DNA of 64,000 nt from Berberis thunbergii (GCA_003290165.1 QNQO01001169.1:248001-312000), one strand, 5' to 3'; shown: positions 46,801 through 57,757, counted from the first letter of the stretch. The notes: generated from the sequence alone by a model not told the origin. Numbers and translations: made by a program.

Positions 46801-49800
46801 ATACATTGAAGGCCGAACGTGGAAGTGCATTGGCAAAACAGACTCTTACCAACCAAAGGGAAGTGGTTGTGGGAGTGTCTACTCGTTGCAGGCATTTGGA
46901 ACATTTCAAAAGAGAGAAATTGAGGCATTTTCAAAGGGAAATCTCCAGAGCCTGATAAAGTATACACTAAGCTGATCGTGTGGCAATGGGACCCAATGTG
47001 GGACATTTGAAAGACCTCTCGTCCTCGATTAAAAAGACAATATTTTCATATTTAAAACATGGAGCTACATACCCTTTTACGCTAGAAAGCTGAAACCTTT
47101 ACAGCTTCCTATCTAAGACCCCTCCTGGAACTGTTTCAACTCCAATTGGCAATAAAAGGTTCGCGAGGACATTGGGGTGGGGAGGAGGCGTGGATTGGGG
47201 AAGTGATACGGGAGTATCTTCCTTTAGTTGCTTAGTGGGTAAGGAATGTTTCCTATGTGGATGAGGTATCCTTGATCAATTAGGACAAGAAAATTTTCTT
47301 GTTAGACAAGAGTTTCCTTGACCAATTAGGACAAGGAAGATTTCATATTTGAATTGGGTTACCTTGTTCAATTAAAATAAGGAAATTTTCTTTAACTGGG
47401 AAATTAGAAGGAAATTTTCCTTGTTGGACAAGAGTTTCCTTGACCAATTAGGACAAAGAAAGTTTCCTTGTTAGAAGGAGCCTCAAGAGAGTTGTTTTGT
47501 TTTATAGATACATGGTAGATTAAGAGTTTGTTAAGCGTTTTGCCTCAAAAGAGTTATTCTTGAGAGATTGTAATCCTTATTCTAATAATATAGTTGAAGG
47601 ATTGGAAAAACATTGATTATGTCTTAATTTTGAGTTGATGTGTATCAAGAAGAAGATGAAGTTTTGTGACCATAAGATTTCCTTGAGATACACTTTATGA
47701 CTTTGAGATTTTTTTTTTGGCACATGGCCGGCTTAAAACCACGTTATGTTTTCCATCCACTTTGGTATTGTGCGTGGCTAAATATAATTCAGGGGATGAA
47801 TTCCATAAAGCTATTGGGTTTTTTTTTTTTTTTTTTTGGGGGGGGGGGGGGGAGCAGGATAACCCTTACTAATATGAACTAAACAATAATTGTTAGGATT
47901 GGTACATATCATATTACAAAAATGCAAATAATTACCAATATGGAATCAATTAATTCATTCAATTGTTATTAAGTACTCCAACTTCATAATGGTAAAAGAT
48001 TATGTGAGAAAAGCACAAGTTTATCATTTTCTTAAGAAAACGGTTTAGGGAAGTGTCCGAGGAGTATCTAGAAAGTAGCCAAGGCATGCCAACAACACAA
48101 CATGCGAGGAGCAACGTCCAACATGCATTCAAGGAGTGTGCAAGGAGAGTGTGTCTGACATGTACACAGGCGACTTAAAAGGAGTGTCTGTATTTGGATT
48201 TATTTTCTAATGCTTGCCAAACCAAGAAAGCACATTTGCAATTTACAATTTCAAGATCCACAATATTTATTTATAAGTTTCTGATTCTAAATCTGAAAAC
48301 TTATTTAAGAAAATTTAAACAATCTATGAAAAATAAATAAATAAATAAAACCAGCCAGATAATGAGGTGTGCACCTCACCACACAGTATCTTGATTAGTG
48401 CTCCCTTGAATAGGTCGTTTATTATATATGTTCAATTTGATGCATCATTTTACAAATGAACTTAGTGGCAACCCTTTATATTTCTTAAGTGGCTGTGGAA
48501 TATGGAGCACACTTTATTTATTAGTCATGATAAACAAATCACTTAAATGAGACATGCATTTACTAAGAGAATGTGAATGATTGGTGTAGGCATGTGGAGA
48601 GGGTGAAATGCGAAGAAGGCTCATGGAGTAGAACGGAGTGCCACAGGCGTGTAAGGTGAAGTTCTGAATCCACCCTAGAGCAATGTGGAGATTCTAGGGG
48701 AAAACTATTGTGAATGACTGGCGTAGGCATGTGGAGGGGATGGAATGTGAAGAAGGCTCACGGAGTAGAGCAGAGTGCCACAGGCGTGTAAAGTGAAGTT
48801 CCGAGAGCCTGGAGCAATGTGGAGATTCTAGGGGCAAGCTGATTTTACGTGAGTATGGTAGGCACAGGCAAAACTAGTATACATATATATTGACCTAAAT
48901 TTTACTATTCTTTGGGAAAGCATATAATAGTTACATTTGAGAGTCCCAACAGAATTGTACATCATCTCAACTATGCATAAAAAATCAGTGTTCAAAAAAG
49001 CGCTAGGCGGTGGGCGGGCGGCGAGTAGGTGCCTAGCGCCCAGGAGCCTAGGCAGTTTTAGATTTTGTATTAGAACTTTAATAATTTACAAAAGTTAAGC
49101 ATAATACTTTATCAATTACATCAAATTTAATGCCAAGATATATATGCATAATTTATAAACATGAAAATTAACAATCGTGAACAAAATTTATTAAAACTCA
49201 AATGACTGAAGTTGGTCTTGATGGGTACTTTATACAAAATTGAATTTGTGGACAAATATCCAAACCTACTCTTATTTTTCTTCAAATTGCATGAATGACT
49301 TTAGTTATGGTTGATAAAATCTACATTACTAAAATTGGAACCGACAGACCCTTTGAGAATTCCATTAAGTAATCATCAATTGCCACATTCAGATATATAC
49401 TGAATAAAAAATAATTAAATTGTTTCTTTCCAAAAAAGGGGAAAGAAAAATAAAATAATAACACAATCAGCCTTATTAAAAAAAAAAAACCGCCTAGGCG
49501 CCTACCCGATTTTTCACCCCACCCAGCCATTAATCTGGGCGTTTCTCTAACGCCTAGCATGTTTTTTAGAACATTGAAAAAAGTAAATGTACGTCATCAA
49601 AAATGCATTTGAAGATTTCACATTAATGCTTGATGCAAATAGAAGTTTTGTGTATTTATGTACATATCTCAGCAGTCACAGATGCATATTAGGTTCCAAT
49701 GCATCAATAAGGTAATTAAGTTTTGACTTATCAACTCTTTGGTTAAGGGCAGTAATGCATTTCTTCATTCTCAATCCACAGCACAGTTCACTTTATCATA

Positions 49801-52800
49801 TAAAGTATTTTAGATCTCACATATAATATTTTCTTTAGACGTCCCGATGAATTGTACATCATCTCAACGATGCATGGAAAAGTAAATGTACGTAATCAAG
49901 GAAGTATTTGTACATCTCACATTAATGATTGAAACGAAGGCGAGTTCATGTTTAACATATCTTAACAGTAACAGATGCATATTAGGTTCCAATGCATAAA
50001 TATGAAAACAAAGTTTTTGACTTACCATCTCTTTGTATAATGTCGGTAGTGCAATTCTTCACTTTCAAACCACAACATAGATTTGTTCACGACACATTCA
50101 GTAGATTTAGAAAGAAGAGCAGTACCTTTAGAATTATCAATTTGACAGTGGGATCATCCTCATAAGCCAGAAAAAGCTCCAGCAGTCGAGAAACCTAAAA
50201 ATACATCATTTAAGAGATTGATAAATTTTATTTTCTTCATGGTATTTGTGAGAAGATTTAAATTAAGGATGCAAAAAAAATATTCAGAGCATACTGTAAC
50301 AAATCTTGGATCACATAAGACAAAGTAGATGTTAAGAAGATTGGCTTCATTCCTACAATACTAGACCATGCATCTTCAAAAATTTTAAGTCACTCATATC
50401 TTAATCAATATCAACTATTTAACATGCATTATTATAGAAGGGCATAACCACAGCATCCTTTTATTGTATGATAAAATCTACTTATTTTCCAAATGAATCG
50501 TGTCTAACCAATAAAATAATTCCATAAAAACTATTATGATATATATGGGTAGCCTCTTGCTAGCATCAACATCCATAGTTCTTTCAAGTCTTCTCACCAA
50601 TCAACAACCTCGAGACGCGATTTTTGAACAGAATGAAAATCCCATGCATTAATTTCGTAGTATAGGAATCTATTAATGTTCAAAATCATCAATATCATAG
50701 TATAGGAATAATCTATTATAATAATAAACCAAGTCCAAATTTTTAATGTCCATGCTTCCAGCGCAGACAACATTAACAGGAAAAGATTTCACATTTGGTT
50801 TTCATTATTCTTCTTGCATACCAAAATTAAAAATGACAAGTGAAAAAGAGTAAGAAAAACAAGTAGAGGGATGACAGAAAAAACCTAAAGAGAAAGAGAG
50901 AGAAAATCATATAATCTTTGCAATTTTGCAATTTATTTTTTCATTAACATGAGTTACTAAAATCAATAATGATTTTTTTAGTTATTTTATATTTCTGGCG
51001 TTCTGGTAGCAATAGCTTTTTTCCTTAGGATCAAGCTACTCTGTTCTCTCCTTAGCAGTCGACCCACTTCCTTTCCTTCTCATCCACTAGTTCTTTTGAG
51101 TCCATCTGTGTTCCATTAGGTTCCACAAGCAGTACTATACAATTGAATTGGCAGAAGCCAACGAAGAAAGCCATTGAAAAAAAAAAACTAACGAAAATAA
51201 AGTAAAATAAATTTTAATTTGCCAATAGGGGGTACTATCTTAGTTAGTAAATTTGTTGCAATGGTATCACAAGTCAAGGGTTTGAACCCTGCCAAATGCA
51301 TTTATGGTTTTGGAATCCAATAAAAAATTTGCTTGCCCTTCAAAAAAAATTGCTCTCGGATCCAAGGTTGAATATATAGGTCTGGGGCCCGAGATAAGAT
51401 TTATAGTCATAAAAACAGACGTCACGGTCTTGAACCCTGACTACCTATATAGCTCTCTGTCCTGAGATTTTTTTTCTTTTTTTTTCTAAGCAATACAAGT
51501 TTCTAATGGGTAAACTAAGTAGTGGACTAAACTGAAAATTTATTGGGGTTAATTCAAAAACTCCCCCCAAACAAAAGTACAATAGTTTGACTATGGTTGA
51601 CATGGTCTCCCTTATTATCTGAGGCACTATCTCTTAGATATTAAGGATTAGGATTTTGAACATGTAGTCCATTTCTTTTCTTTTTTAGAAGGTAATAATT
51701 TTATTAAAAAACACTCGTGATATTACAACATGGTAACCTTAAGAGCATAAACGCCCCGAACACTGAAACATTGCAATTAATGAAACCCCATTGAAATATG
51801 GAAGATGGAACATCCAACCCAAAAAAGTAACAAAGACTTTCATAATTACTAATCCAATGTTTGATGCTATATCACTAAAAAATCGTGTTGTTTCATTCAT
51901 TCGCAATTGTCCTACGATATTGTATAACAAAGTAATCTCTAAAATAATATCTTTTCCTACAGAAAAATAAGAAAAAGATGGCCCAGGGTCTTCCAATCTG
52001 TTAGCAATAGCTCGATGGCACCAAGCATCAGCCAACCAACACCAAACAACCAGAAGAAATGCATCCATACCATGTGCACACTCAAATGCAATAGAAAAAT
52101 AATGAAGCCTCTCCAGATCAAAGGCGCAAAAACTACAACCCACTTCAATATTCAAGCCCATGCGAGCCAATTCTACCTTATACGATAGCATGCTCCATAT
52201 TTCCATCGGCATGCAACAATGATACCCTTGAAGGTACTCCTTTCTTCCATATTGACTTTGTCGGGATTATAAATGCACCTTCAGTAAATATACATATCCA
52301 AACTCAAAAAGTATGTGTCAACTAATTAGCCTTCTTTCCGTATCCTACTTCCACACCCAACTATCTTTATCTTATCCCAAAGTAACAAATCTTACAATCC
52401 CAGATAAATAGTAAACACATTTGCCTCACCCGCTGAAAGAGCATTCTTGTCTATGAAAATTAGCTACCATGCCTTGCTTCCTCTCATACAAGGCAAACTG
52501 ATTCGCAGGAATCTGTTTTTGAATGTTGCCTCCCCCACCCAAACATCTTCCTAAAATTTAACCTTAACAACTCTTTTTATTACCACCCTTCAACAAACTC
52601 ATCTTGAGATGGATATTGTTTACCAAATGCTAGTGCTATATGAAGTTGCTGCATGTCTTCGAAGACAATTCGGACAAGAGTGATTGTACTAAGCTTTCAT
52701 AACCTCCTTCAGAAGCCTTTCTCTCTCAATCTTCTCCATAATCGGATCCCGCAAATGTTTTGCTCCCACAGGAAGACCAAAATAAACGGCTGGTAATTTC

Positions 52801-55755
52801 GTCAAATGCCTTGCTTCAAATTTCCTCTTTTAGGTTTGGATGGCCCATTTTTTTATTTTCGCACAGGGCCTTAGAGGGCCCTAAAAATTCTAGGGTCGGC
52901 ACTTGGGGGTGAAGAATAGTAGATTTTAAAGAAAATGAGTTTCTTAGATTCAGTAGTGGAGTTTGACAAATCCAAAAAACAGATATAGTCGAATGAATCT
53001 CAATGGAACCTGATTCGGCTCTATTTTGTAATTGGGTGGTTTTGGCAATTGGAGGGAAATAAAAACTGAGGAGTTCAGTCCGGTTGTCTGTTTACCAGTC
53101 AAAAACGAACCATGACCTAAGTTATTAATGCGGCGAAAATTTGTCGATTAATCAGCGATTAATCGCAATTCGGGGTTTGACCAAACTGAATTGAGTTAAA
53201 TCAGTTGGGTTTAGCGAACATCGATTAATCAGCGAGTCGTCGACTAATCGGCCCAGCCGAATCGCCAATTTATCCCTATATATATTTTAAAAAAAGTAAA
53301 CTAAAAAAGAAGAAAGAATGTGAAGATCTTTCGTCAGCAGCGACGACTAGATCTCTGGCTCTGGAAGGCAACAACGATGTTTGTCTCTCTCAGTCCCTTT
53401 TTTCCTCCCTTCAAATCAATTCAGAAAGGTATGTACCACTTCAACCCTAATTTCTCTCTTCCCTCTCCTCCCAATCCCCATCCCACTCGGCCTCCCCTTT
53501 TCTCATTCCTCCTGTGGATAATTCATATGGACTAGGAGAGCTTGTTAGTTGTTTGCAGTGCTATGGATTTTGGTGAAACAATTAATTATTGTCGAAACAA
53601 ATTGGATTCAGCTTGTTGCCGATGCTGAACTCCCATCTTTTTATGTATTTGACATTTTTTGCCTTCTGACTGAGAGCATTGAACCTCACAATTCTTTGGA
53701 AGGTTGTGATTATGCATGACAAATCCACAATTTTTACACATTTCAGTCATGATTTCCTTTATTCTTTGGTCTAGAATATATTGGCATAATCCTCTGGATG
53801 TAAAGTATTTTTGTTAGTACAAAGTGACCCTTTTAGAAATATCTTCAGTGCAAAGTAATATGGTTTACCTTCATGGATTAATGAGATAGTTATGTTGGTT
53901 CTATTATGCTTCTGAATGTTTGTCTTGGTAGCTTGGCTGTTAAAACAATTACAATTTCTTTTTAAATAGCTTAACAGATAATTATTAAAGTTATGTAATT
54001 ACAAATTTACACCATTTTGATTAATTATTTATTTTTGTAATCTATGACTATGATTAAATTTAAAAAATATATTTTGAAAAATTGACCGATTAAATTTTAT
54101 TAATCCCGCTTAATCGTAATTCGGTTCTGGACCGCACTGCGACCGCTTTTCGATTTAACTACATAGACCATGACAAACCCTAATGTTATCTTCTTGAGCT
54201 TCCATCCCCAACTTCCATTAGTAAACCACATCCATCTTTATTGGACACCTTAGATAGATCTACAACCTTTACTGTAGGGCTCTCAAAAAATAGATTCAAT
54301 CTTTTGTTTCCTAACCTTTTTTAAAAACTTTAATCTTCTCGAACCTGGTCTAAACCTTGGATCCACCTTCAACTGACCTTAACTTAGGTTTCATGCCTGC
54401 CATAAGTGTTTGTGAAATTGTCCCAAATTCCAGCCTACTTAGTCATTGTTGTATTTCAATAAACTCTAAAATGGATAAACATCATGCTATGCAAATGGAT
54501 ATAGTATCATATGCACGGAAAACATGATTGCACACAAAAATAAACAACCCAAACAATCAAAGTTCCTCCGTAAAAATATATCCTCATAACAATGATGCTC
54601 GTTGTTGTAACACTTAAAAGAACTATCTCAATTACATTTAATGAAAATTGATCTTCTACACTAATTAATTGAAATAATTAAATTGCAGGAAATAAAATAA
54701 ATTAAAGGAAAACAATAAGGGATAGCTAAAACAAATCTCTAAAATGGAGTTTTGTTCATTCAAAGCCAACCACAACAATGGCTCTTAGGCCTTATTTATA
54801 AGAAAACTAGTTTTCTAATCAAGCAACCTAACACTAATTCCTAATTCCTATTGCAGGCCTAATCCTCGATTATTATAGTAATAGCGTACTACTGGCCAAC
54901 ACAACCAAGTCATAAAACAAAAAAAAATTCAATATCTGAATTACAACTTAATAAAAATTAGTTGCAGTGGCTTGAATACTCATACTTCCATCAAACTTGA
55001 TAGTAACTTCTCTTGCCCTATGTTATTTCAATTTTAGTTCAAGGTTCAAAAATGCTCTCCGAATTCCACTCTTCACTTGGGAAACTTCTTCTATTGAAAT
55101 TCTCACCAAGAATACTTTACTCCTCATAAAAGAAAAAGGAAAAAATACATGTGGATGATACATAGTCAATTCAGTTTATGGTATACTAATACTATGATCA
55201 TTTTATATCTTCTTTCTTTGTATACCAATCTCCTAAAAGCTATTTGTAATTCTCTACCCCTAATGAATTACGTCTTTAAATCCCAAAGAAAGGCTAATGC
55301 ATTGTGAGGTTTTGACAACATAATATGAAAGGTAATTTGAACATTAAACAATTTGTGGGCATGAAGAAGCATTACAAGAAGATGGGTATTTCATTTTCAA
55401 TCAATGATGAAAACCAAAGTAAGGGAAGGAGCTATTCTACATACCATTGGATGTGACAGAGCATTCAATTGGCGTGGCCTATTTAATATTAATGTCCTTA
55501 TGTAGGAATTCTCTTCAACCAAAACCTGAGTAACACACAAATCACACACATACATATCAAATTGAGGGAACTTCAAGTGTTTGAACAGCTAGTGTGACTA
55601 CAATTACTAACATAAAAACAGAGTTGTTTACATCTAAAATGAATTTCTCAAAAAAAAAAAAAACAAATAGAATGAAAGCCTCGATTCTTTTCTTTGTAAT
55701 AGTTTAGTTTACAAACCTGATCGGTAGGCACGTTTGTTGGATTCAGAGAAGCCAT
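28584..55755 (-). CDS. CHY1: 3-hydroxyisobutyryl-CoA hydrolase (CHY1-type), 14 exons over 27 kb, one apparent -1 frameshift
   Basis: Exons in gene order: 55717-55755, 55445-55525, 50126-50194, 44031-44094, 43804-43882, 43561-43644, 42728-42812, 40524-40609, 34073-34194, 33377-33437, 33015-33113, 28928-29029, 28804-28845, 28584-28721. All junctions are GT-AG and phases fit, giving about 383 residues against 378 in Arabidopsis CHY1. Crotonase-fold motifs: [11 protein letters not shown] (from 64, oxyanion loop), [10 protein letters not shown] (from 116), [19 protein letters not shown] with catalytic-type Glu145 and Asp153, [24 protein letters not shown]. It hydrolyses 3-hydroxyisobutyryl-CoA in valine breakdown; the C-terminal AKL is a PTS1 peroxisome signal. 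Exon 5 lacks one base in an A/T run (43856-43860): the exon starts GHWRLGANF and resumes [17 protein letters not shown] one frame over. Exon 1 is short ([13 protein letters not shown]). Confidence 0.95.
30425..30695. repeat. Degenerate ACCACC-rich tandem pair
   Basis: Two similar segments (about 30430-30540 and 30580-30690) share the order ACCACCAACCA, GAAGTTAG, TGCGCCAGCAAACCACC / TGCGCCAGCAGGCCACC, then ACCACCATC. A third relative lies near 32395-32460 (GTGCGTGCCAACAAACCACC). Origin unknown. Confidence 0.5.
31209..31913. mobile_element. Non-autonomous hAT, family 3 (ACCGAACCG type)
   Basis: 705 bp; ends TAGGGATGGGCA / TGCCCACCCCTA; perfect 8-bp duplication CACACCAC (31201-31208, 31914-31921). 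Both termini are dense in ACCGA / TCGGT motifs. The centre is a CT-rich stretch with AAACCCTAAACC, resembling a plant 5' leader. No transposase. Confidence 0.9.
34864..34890. repeat. (AT)n microsatellite in CHY1 intron 8
   Basis: About 13 AT units following an A run. Confidence 0.85.
35555..35899 (-). repeat. 3' LTR of the chromovirus
   Basis: On the minus strand it begins TGATAGGCCC after a G-run polypurine tract (C 35904-35925 on plus) and ends CCTATCA, an inverted TGATAGG/CCTATCA pair. 345 bp. No second copy exists beyond 39.2 kb, so the 5' LTR has been lost. Confidence 0.75.
35897..39110 (-). pseudogene. pol: Ty3/gypsy chromovirus pol remnant: protease, RT, RNase H, integrase, chromodomain
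   Basis: Reading leftwards: protease C-terminus with [13 protein letters not shown], then RT with [19 protein letters not shown] and the catalytic FFDDILVYS (about 38130-38160); RNase H (37359-37964); integrase zinc-binding HxxxH...CxxC around YCGVCQRNK and MDFIGRLP (36853-37350); degraded integrase core to about 36540; integrase C-terminus [13 protein letters not shown] and a chromodomain [17 protein letters not shown] before the G-rich tract (35897-36535). A chromodomain at the end of integrase defines chromoviruses. Stops at about 37974 and 37355 and four more in the integrase core kill it. Gag and the protease N-terminus are absent. Confidence 0.92.
39107..39190 (+). pseudogene. Inverted gag-like leader fragment abutting pol
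   Basis: The plus strand opens [20 protein letters not shown], the heptad-rich start typical of gypsy Gag proteins and similar in style to the fragment at 792-1025. It faces the opposite way to pol and starts where pol loses homology (about 39090-39106). Likely a rearrangement of the element; short, so moderate confidence. Confidence 0.5.
40610..42727 (-). other. CHY1 intron 7
   Basis: Contains hAT family 1 copy 4. A stretch at 41536-41640 encodes mostly Asp/Glu ([10 protein letters not shown], stop, [17 protein letters not shown]), perhaps the tail of an old inserted gene, but no domain can be named. Confidence 0.5.
42157..42453. mobile_element. hAT family 1, copy 4 (short form)
   Basis: 297 bp; ends CAGTGTTTTAAAAAA / TTTTTTAAGAATATTG; perfect 8-bp duplication ATTTATAT (42149-42156, 42454-42461). 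GCCTAGGCG motifs are concentrated at the left end; the core is shortened compared with copies 1, 2 and 5. Confidence 0.88.
45235..45248 (-). other. TRIM primer-binding site (initiator Met tRNA)
   Basis: AGTGGTATCAGAGC on the minus strand directly after the LTR end GCCCCAACA. Equivalent sites sit next to the X LTRs at about 45044-45057 and, with one change, 46032-46045. Confidence 0.8.
45672..45845 (+). mobile_element. tRNA-derived SINE inside the TRIM
   Basis: Box A-like TGGCCTAGTGGTTAGG (from 45685) and box B-like GCTTCGAATTCC (about 45729-45740), a short body and an A-run (45833-45846). Flanked by ACTCTACCTCCACC / ACTCCACCTCCACC, a 14-bp duplication of sequence that is uninterrupted in the sister TRIM unit near 44863. 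That empty site confirms the insertion. Confidence 0.88.
47200..47610. repeat. LTR-like remnant with internal repeats
   Basis: Contains repeats of AGAGTTTCCTTGACCAATTAGGACAA (in parts) at about 47309 and 47428 and ends with GAGATTGTAATCCTTATTCTAATAATATAG, a style typical of the R-U5 region of plant LTRs. Borders are not defined. Confidence 0.4.
48574..48845. repeat. Two-copy tandem repeat, about 135 bp each
   Basis: Units from about 48574 and 48710 share TGTGAATGAYTGGYGTAGGCATGTGGAG, AAGAAGGCTCAYGGAGTAGA, GAGTGCCACAGGCGTGTAA and GCAATGTGGAGATTCTAGGGG, at about 90 % identity. Origin unknown. Confidence 0.75.
48940..50090. repeat. Old tandem duplication split by a hAT
   Basis: 48940-48985 plus 49577-49800 matches 49840-50090: AATTGTACATCATCTCAAC, AAAAGTAAATGTACGT, CACATTAATG, CAGATGCATATTAGGTTCCAATGCAT occur in order in both. 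The second unit shows the pre-insertion site of hAT copy 5. Confidence 0.7.
48986..49576. mobile_element. hAT family 1, copy 5
   Basis: 591 bp; ends CAGTGTTCAAAAAAGCGC / GTTTTTTAGAACATTG; same core as copies 1 and 2. Flanks TAAAAAAT / AAAAAAGT are only a rough 8-bp duplication, but the tandem sister sequence at about 49875 shows an empty site (GCATGGAAAAGTAAATG). Confidence 0.85.
51228..51348 (+). mobile_element. Possible tRNA-derived SINE
   Basis: A box B-like AAGGGTTTGAACCCTG (51276-51291) with an upstream TTAGTTAGTAAATTTG region and a tail ending CTTCAAAAAAA. Resembles the SINE at 45.7 kb in layout (the tails share TTGC..GCCTTTCAAAAA). No target duplication found. Confidence 0.45.
51670..52850 (-). 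pseudogene. LINE reverse-transcriptase tail remnant in CHY1 intron 2
   Basis: The minus-strand frame 52212-51739 has a zf-RVT-type block [20 protein letters not shown], followed by the long hydrophobic-aromatic tail usual in plant LINE ORF2. Upstream on minus, broken frames continue to about 52840. The plus-strand T-rich tract at 51671-51687 would be the A-tail. No RT catalytic core. Confidence 0.6.
53117..54167. mobile_element. Non-autonomous hAT, family 4 (CGATTAAT type)
   Basis: 1051 bp; ends CTAAGTTATTAATGCG and, reverse-complemented, CTATGTAGTTAAATCG; perfect 8-bp duplication ACCATGAC (53109-53116, 54168-54175). CGATTAATC / ATTCGG motifs recur near both ends. The interior has a CT-rich stretch with an exon-like frame ending AGAAAG-GTATGT (about 53429), as if a first exon and donor site. 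No transposase domain. Confidence 0.85.
54176..55444 (-). other. CHY1 intron 2, right part
   Basis: AT-rich; no gene, hairpin or transposon end recognised. Confidence 0.45.
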
Positions 55756-57362
55756 TGCGAGCAAGCGAGGGAGAGTGAGCGATAAAGAAGATTTCTGAAC
55801 CTTCTTAGTGATCCAATATTTCACAACTTGTATAGCAACAATTTTTTTCTGTTTCGATTTCCCCTCGTCACTATTCTCTATCCATCTGCTGGGCCTGGCT
55901 GGAATTTGACTACAGACTTCAACTCTATTTACCAGAGGTAACACTACCATTTTGCTTTCTATCACCACCACCTCAATTTCTGCATCTCCAATGGAAAGTT
56001 CAACCTCAAATTCAAAAAGCAATGATTTCTTTGACACCACCAATTCTACTCTTTGACGCCACTACCCCTACTTTTCTATCTATCTATCTAATGCCTCCAT
56101 GTTTTTGTCAACACCACCAACTTTTGCTTTATTTTGTCTTTGAATTTCTTCTCAGAGAAGAACAACAATAACGTTGTCGCTGCCTACCACCCCTACCTCT
56201 CTCCTTTCTTTTTTCTCCCTCTCTTTATTTTTCTCAAAAATTTGGGTCTCGCAAAGAGAGAAAGATAAGAGAGGACGTCTAAGTAACCTACAAGTGGTTT
56301 TCATTATTAGTCATGAAATCAATTATTTGATTTACAAATTGATATTATCGAACCTTTTGAAATGAGATGCATGTGGATCATAGATGGATACCGTATAACT
56401 TTAGTCGCGAAATGTTAAAAGTTGTTCAAAAATAATTATTATTATTTTTGGAAAGTGAGCAGGAGTTATTTAGAATCCCCAAATCTTAAAACATAAAATT
56501 CACAAGTGATTGCATTATGTCATATATCTTGCCTTTGCTATTTTCATAAACTATTTTTTTAAGATCCTTCGCAAATGAGTTAGGAGTTATTACAATGAAT
56601 TCATTATTTGAGTAAATTCCAGCTAGGAAGTCAGCTCTCTGTAATGATACTTGATGTTGTGATCTTCAAGTTCTCTCTTGATTTTATTTATAACATGCCT
56701 AGCTCAGATCCCATGGTGGATCTCGTTCCTTCGTTAACACCATATAGCTTGGCTAATTTCAAGCCCATCTCTACTCCTTGCAGTTCATGCTTATTAACAG
56801 TGTGTCCCTGTGATTCTCCAGTGCAGGCATCATGTGCTTTCCCTTTCTTGGTCACGGATGATAGCTCCGAACCCCTCTCTAACTCCTCGCAATGAGCCAT
56901 CAAATTTTAACTTGTACCAGCTCTATGCAGGTTTCTTCCATGCACACTTCAAAAAATAATAGTAATAATAATTTAAAAAAAAAAAAGACAACCTGCCAAA
57001 CATACTATCTATTATGAGGTGGAGAATCAATATTAGGAAGAAACAAAAAAAAAGTTAGATAACAAATTCCTTTTAGTGACATACAACCTATTATTGATCA
57101 ATCAACCAAGCCGGCCATGAAAGAATAAAATACTGAAAAGGCACATGCCAAAGCCCAACACATGAACAAGAAGTTGATTGATCGATGTGTATATATATTA
57201 GGAAAATGTGGAGATGTTTTGTAATCAAGGATTCCTTCATTTATTCCCAAGTTCAAAAAGGAGGTCTCTTCTTCTTGTCTAAGCGTAACTGAGTAACTTT
57301 CTTCAAATCTTTGACTCACTTAGAGCTTTCCAGTTACTTAAAAAATCAGTATCATCAAAACC
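55756..57362. promoter_or_regulatory. Divergent intergenic region between CHY1 and the dehydrogenase
   Basis: 1.6 kb between the two start codons. A TATCTATC repeat sits at 56077-56091, and CT-rich tracts at 56190-56235. For the dehydrogenase, GTATATATATTAGG at 57188-57201 is a good TATA candidate about 165 bp before the ATG. No equally good box was seen for CHY1. Confidence 0.5.
57190..57198 (+). promoter_or_regulatory. Candidate TATA box of the dehydrogenase gene
   Basis: TATATATAT within GTGTATATATATTAGG, placed sensibly for a leader of roughly 130 bases. Based on sequence alone. Confidence 0.4.
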
Positions 57363-57757
57363 ATGGCACCCACTTCACTTCTCCATGCAGCTGCAAGAAG
57401 GTATTTCTATTTTGGTGTTTAGATCCATTTTTCTCTTGTTATGTGAATCAAAATTTTCATTCAAAGTATGTATTTGTGAGTTATTGTTTCTTCGGTTTAA
57501 TACTGTTGTATTAAGCCCCAAAATATTTCTAAGAACAGTCTGCATGACGGTTAGAGCGTAGGAATCCCTAAGAGCTAAGAAGTTTTTTTTTTTCTTGGAA
57601 ATCGAGCTGGGTTTTAAGGACCCCAAAACCTTTATACAAATGAAACAAAAGTAAAAGAAAATACATAAAAACAAACTCTCGCAAGAGAGGATTCACCAAA
57701 ACAATCCTAAACTATAAACCAACTCAGCCTTTGTACCTTTTGTTTGTTTTCTTAGTT

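Larger units (their letters stand above)
44095..50125 (-). other. CHY1 intron 3 (6 kb)
   Basis: Holds a compound TRIM (44445-46165) with a SINE inside, an LTR-like stretch (47200-47610), a two-copy tandem repeat (48574-48845), and a second old tandem duplication interrupted by a hAT (48940-50090). Between 46171 and 47200 nothing is recognised. Confidence 0.65.

Noticed and set aside
55648..56043. 131-residue minus-strand frame including [13 protein letters not shown]
   Set aside because: It reads through the CHY1 start exon and past its donor site; upstream is leader. The real start is the ATG at 55753-55755 joined to exon 2 by splicing.
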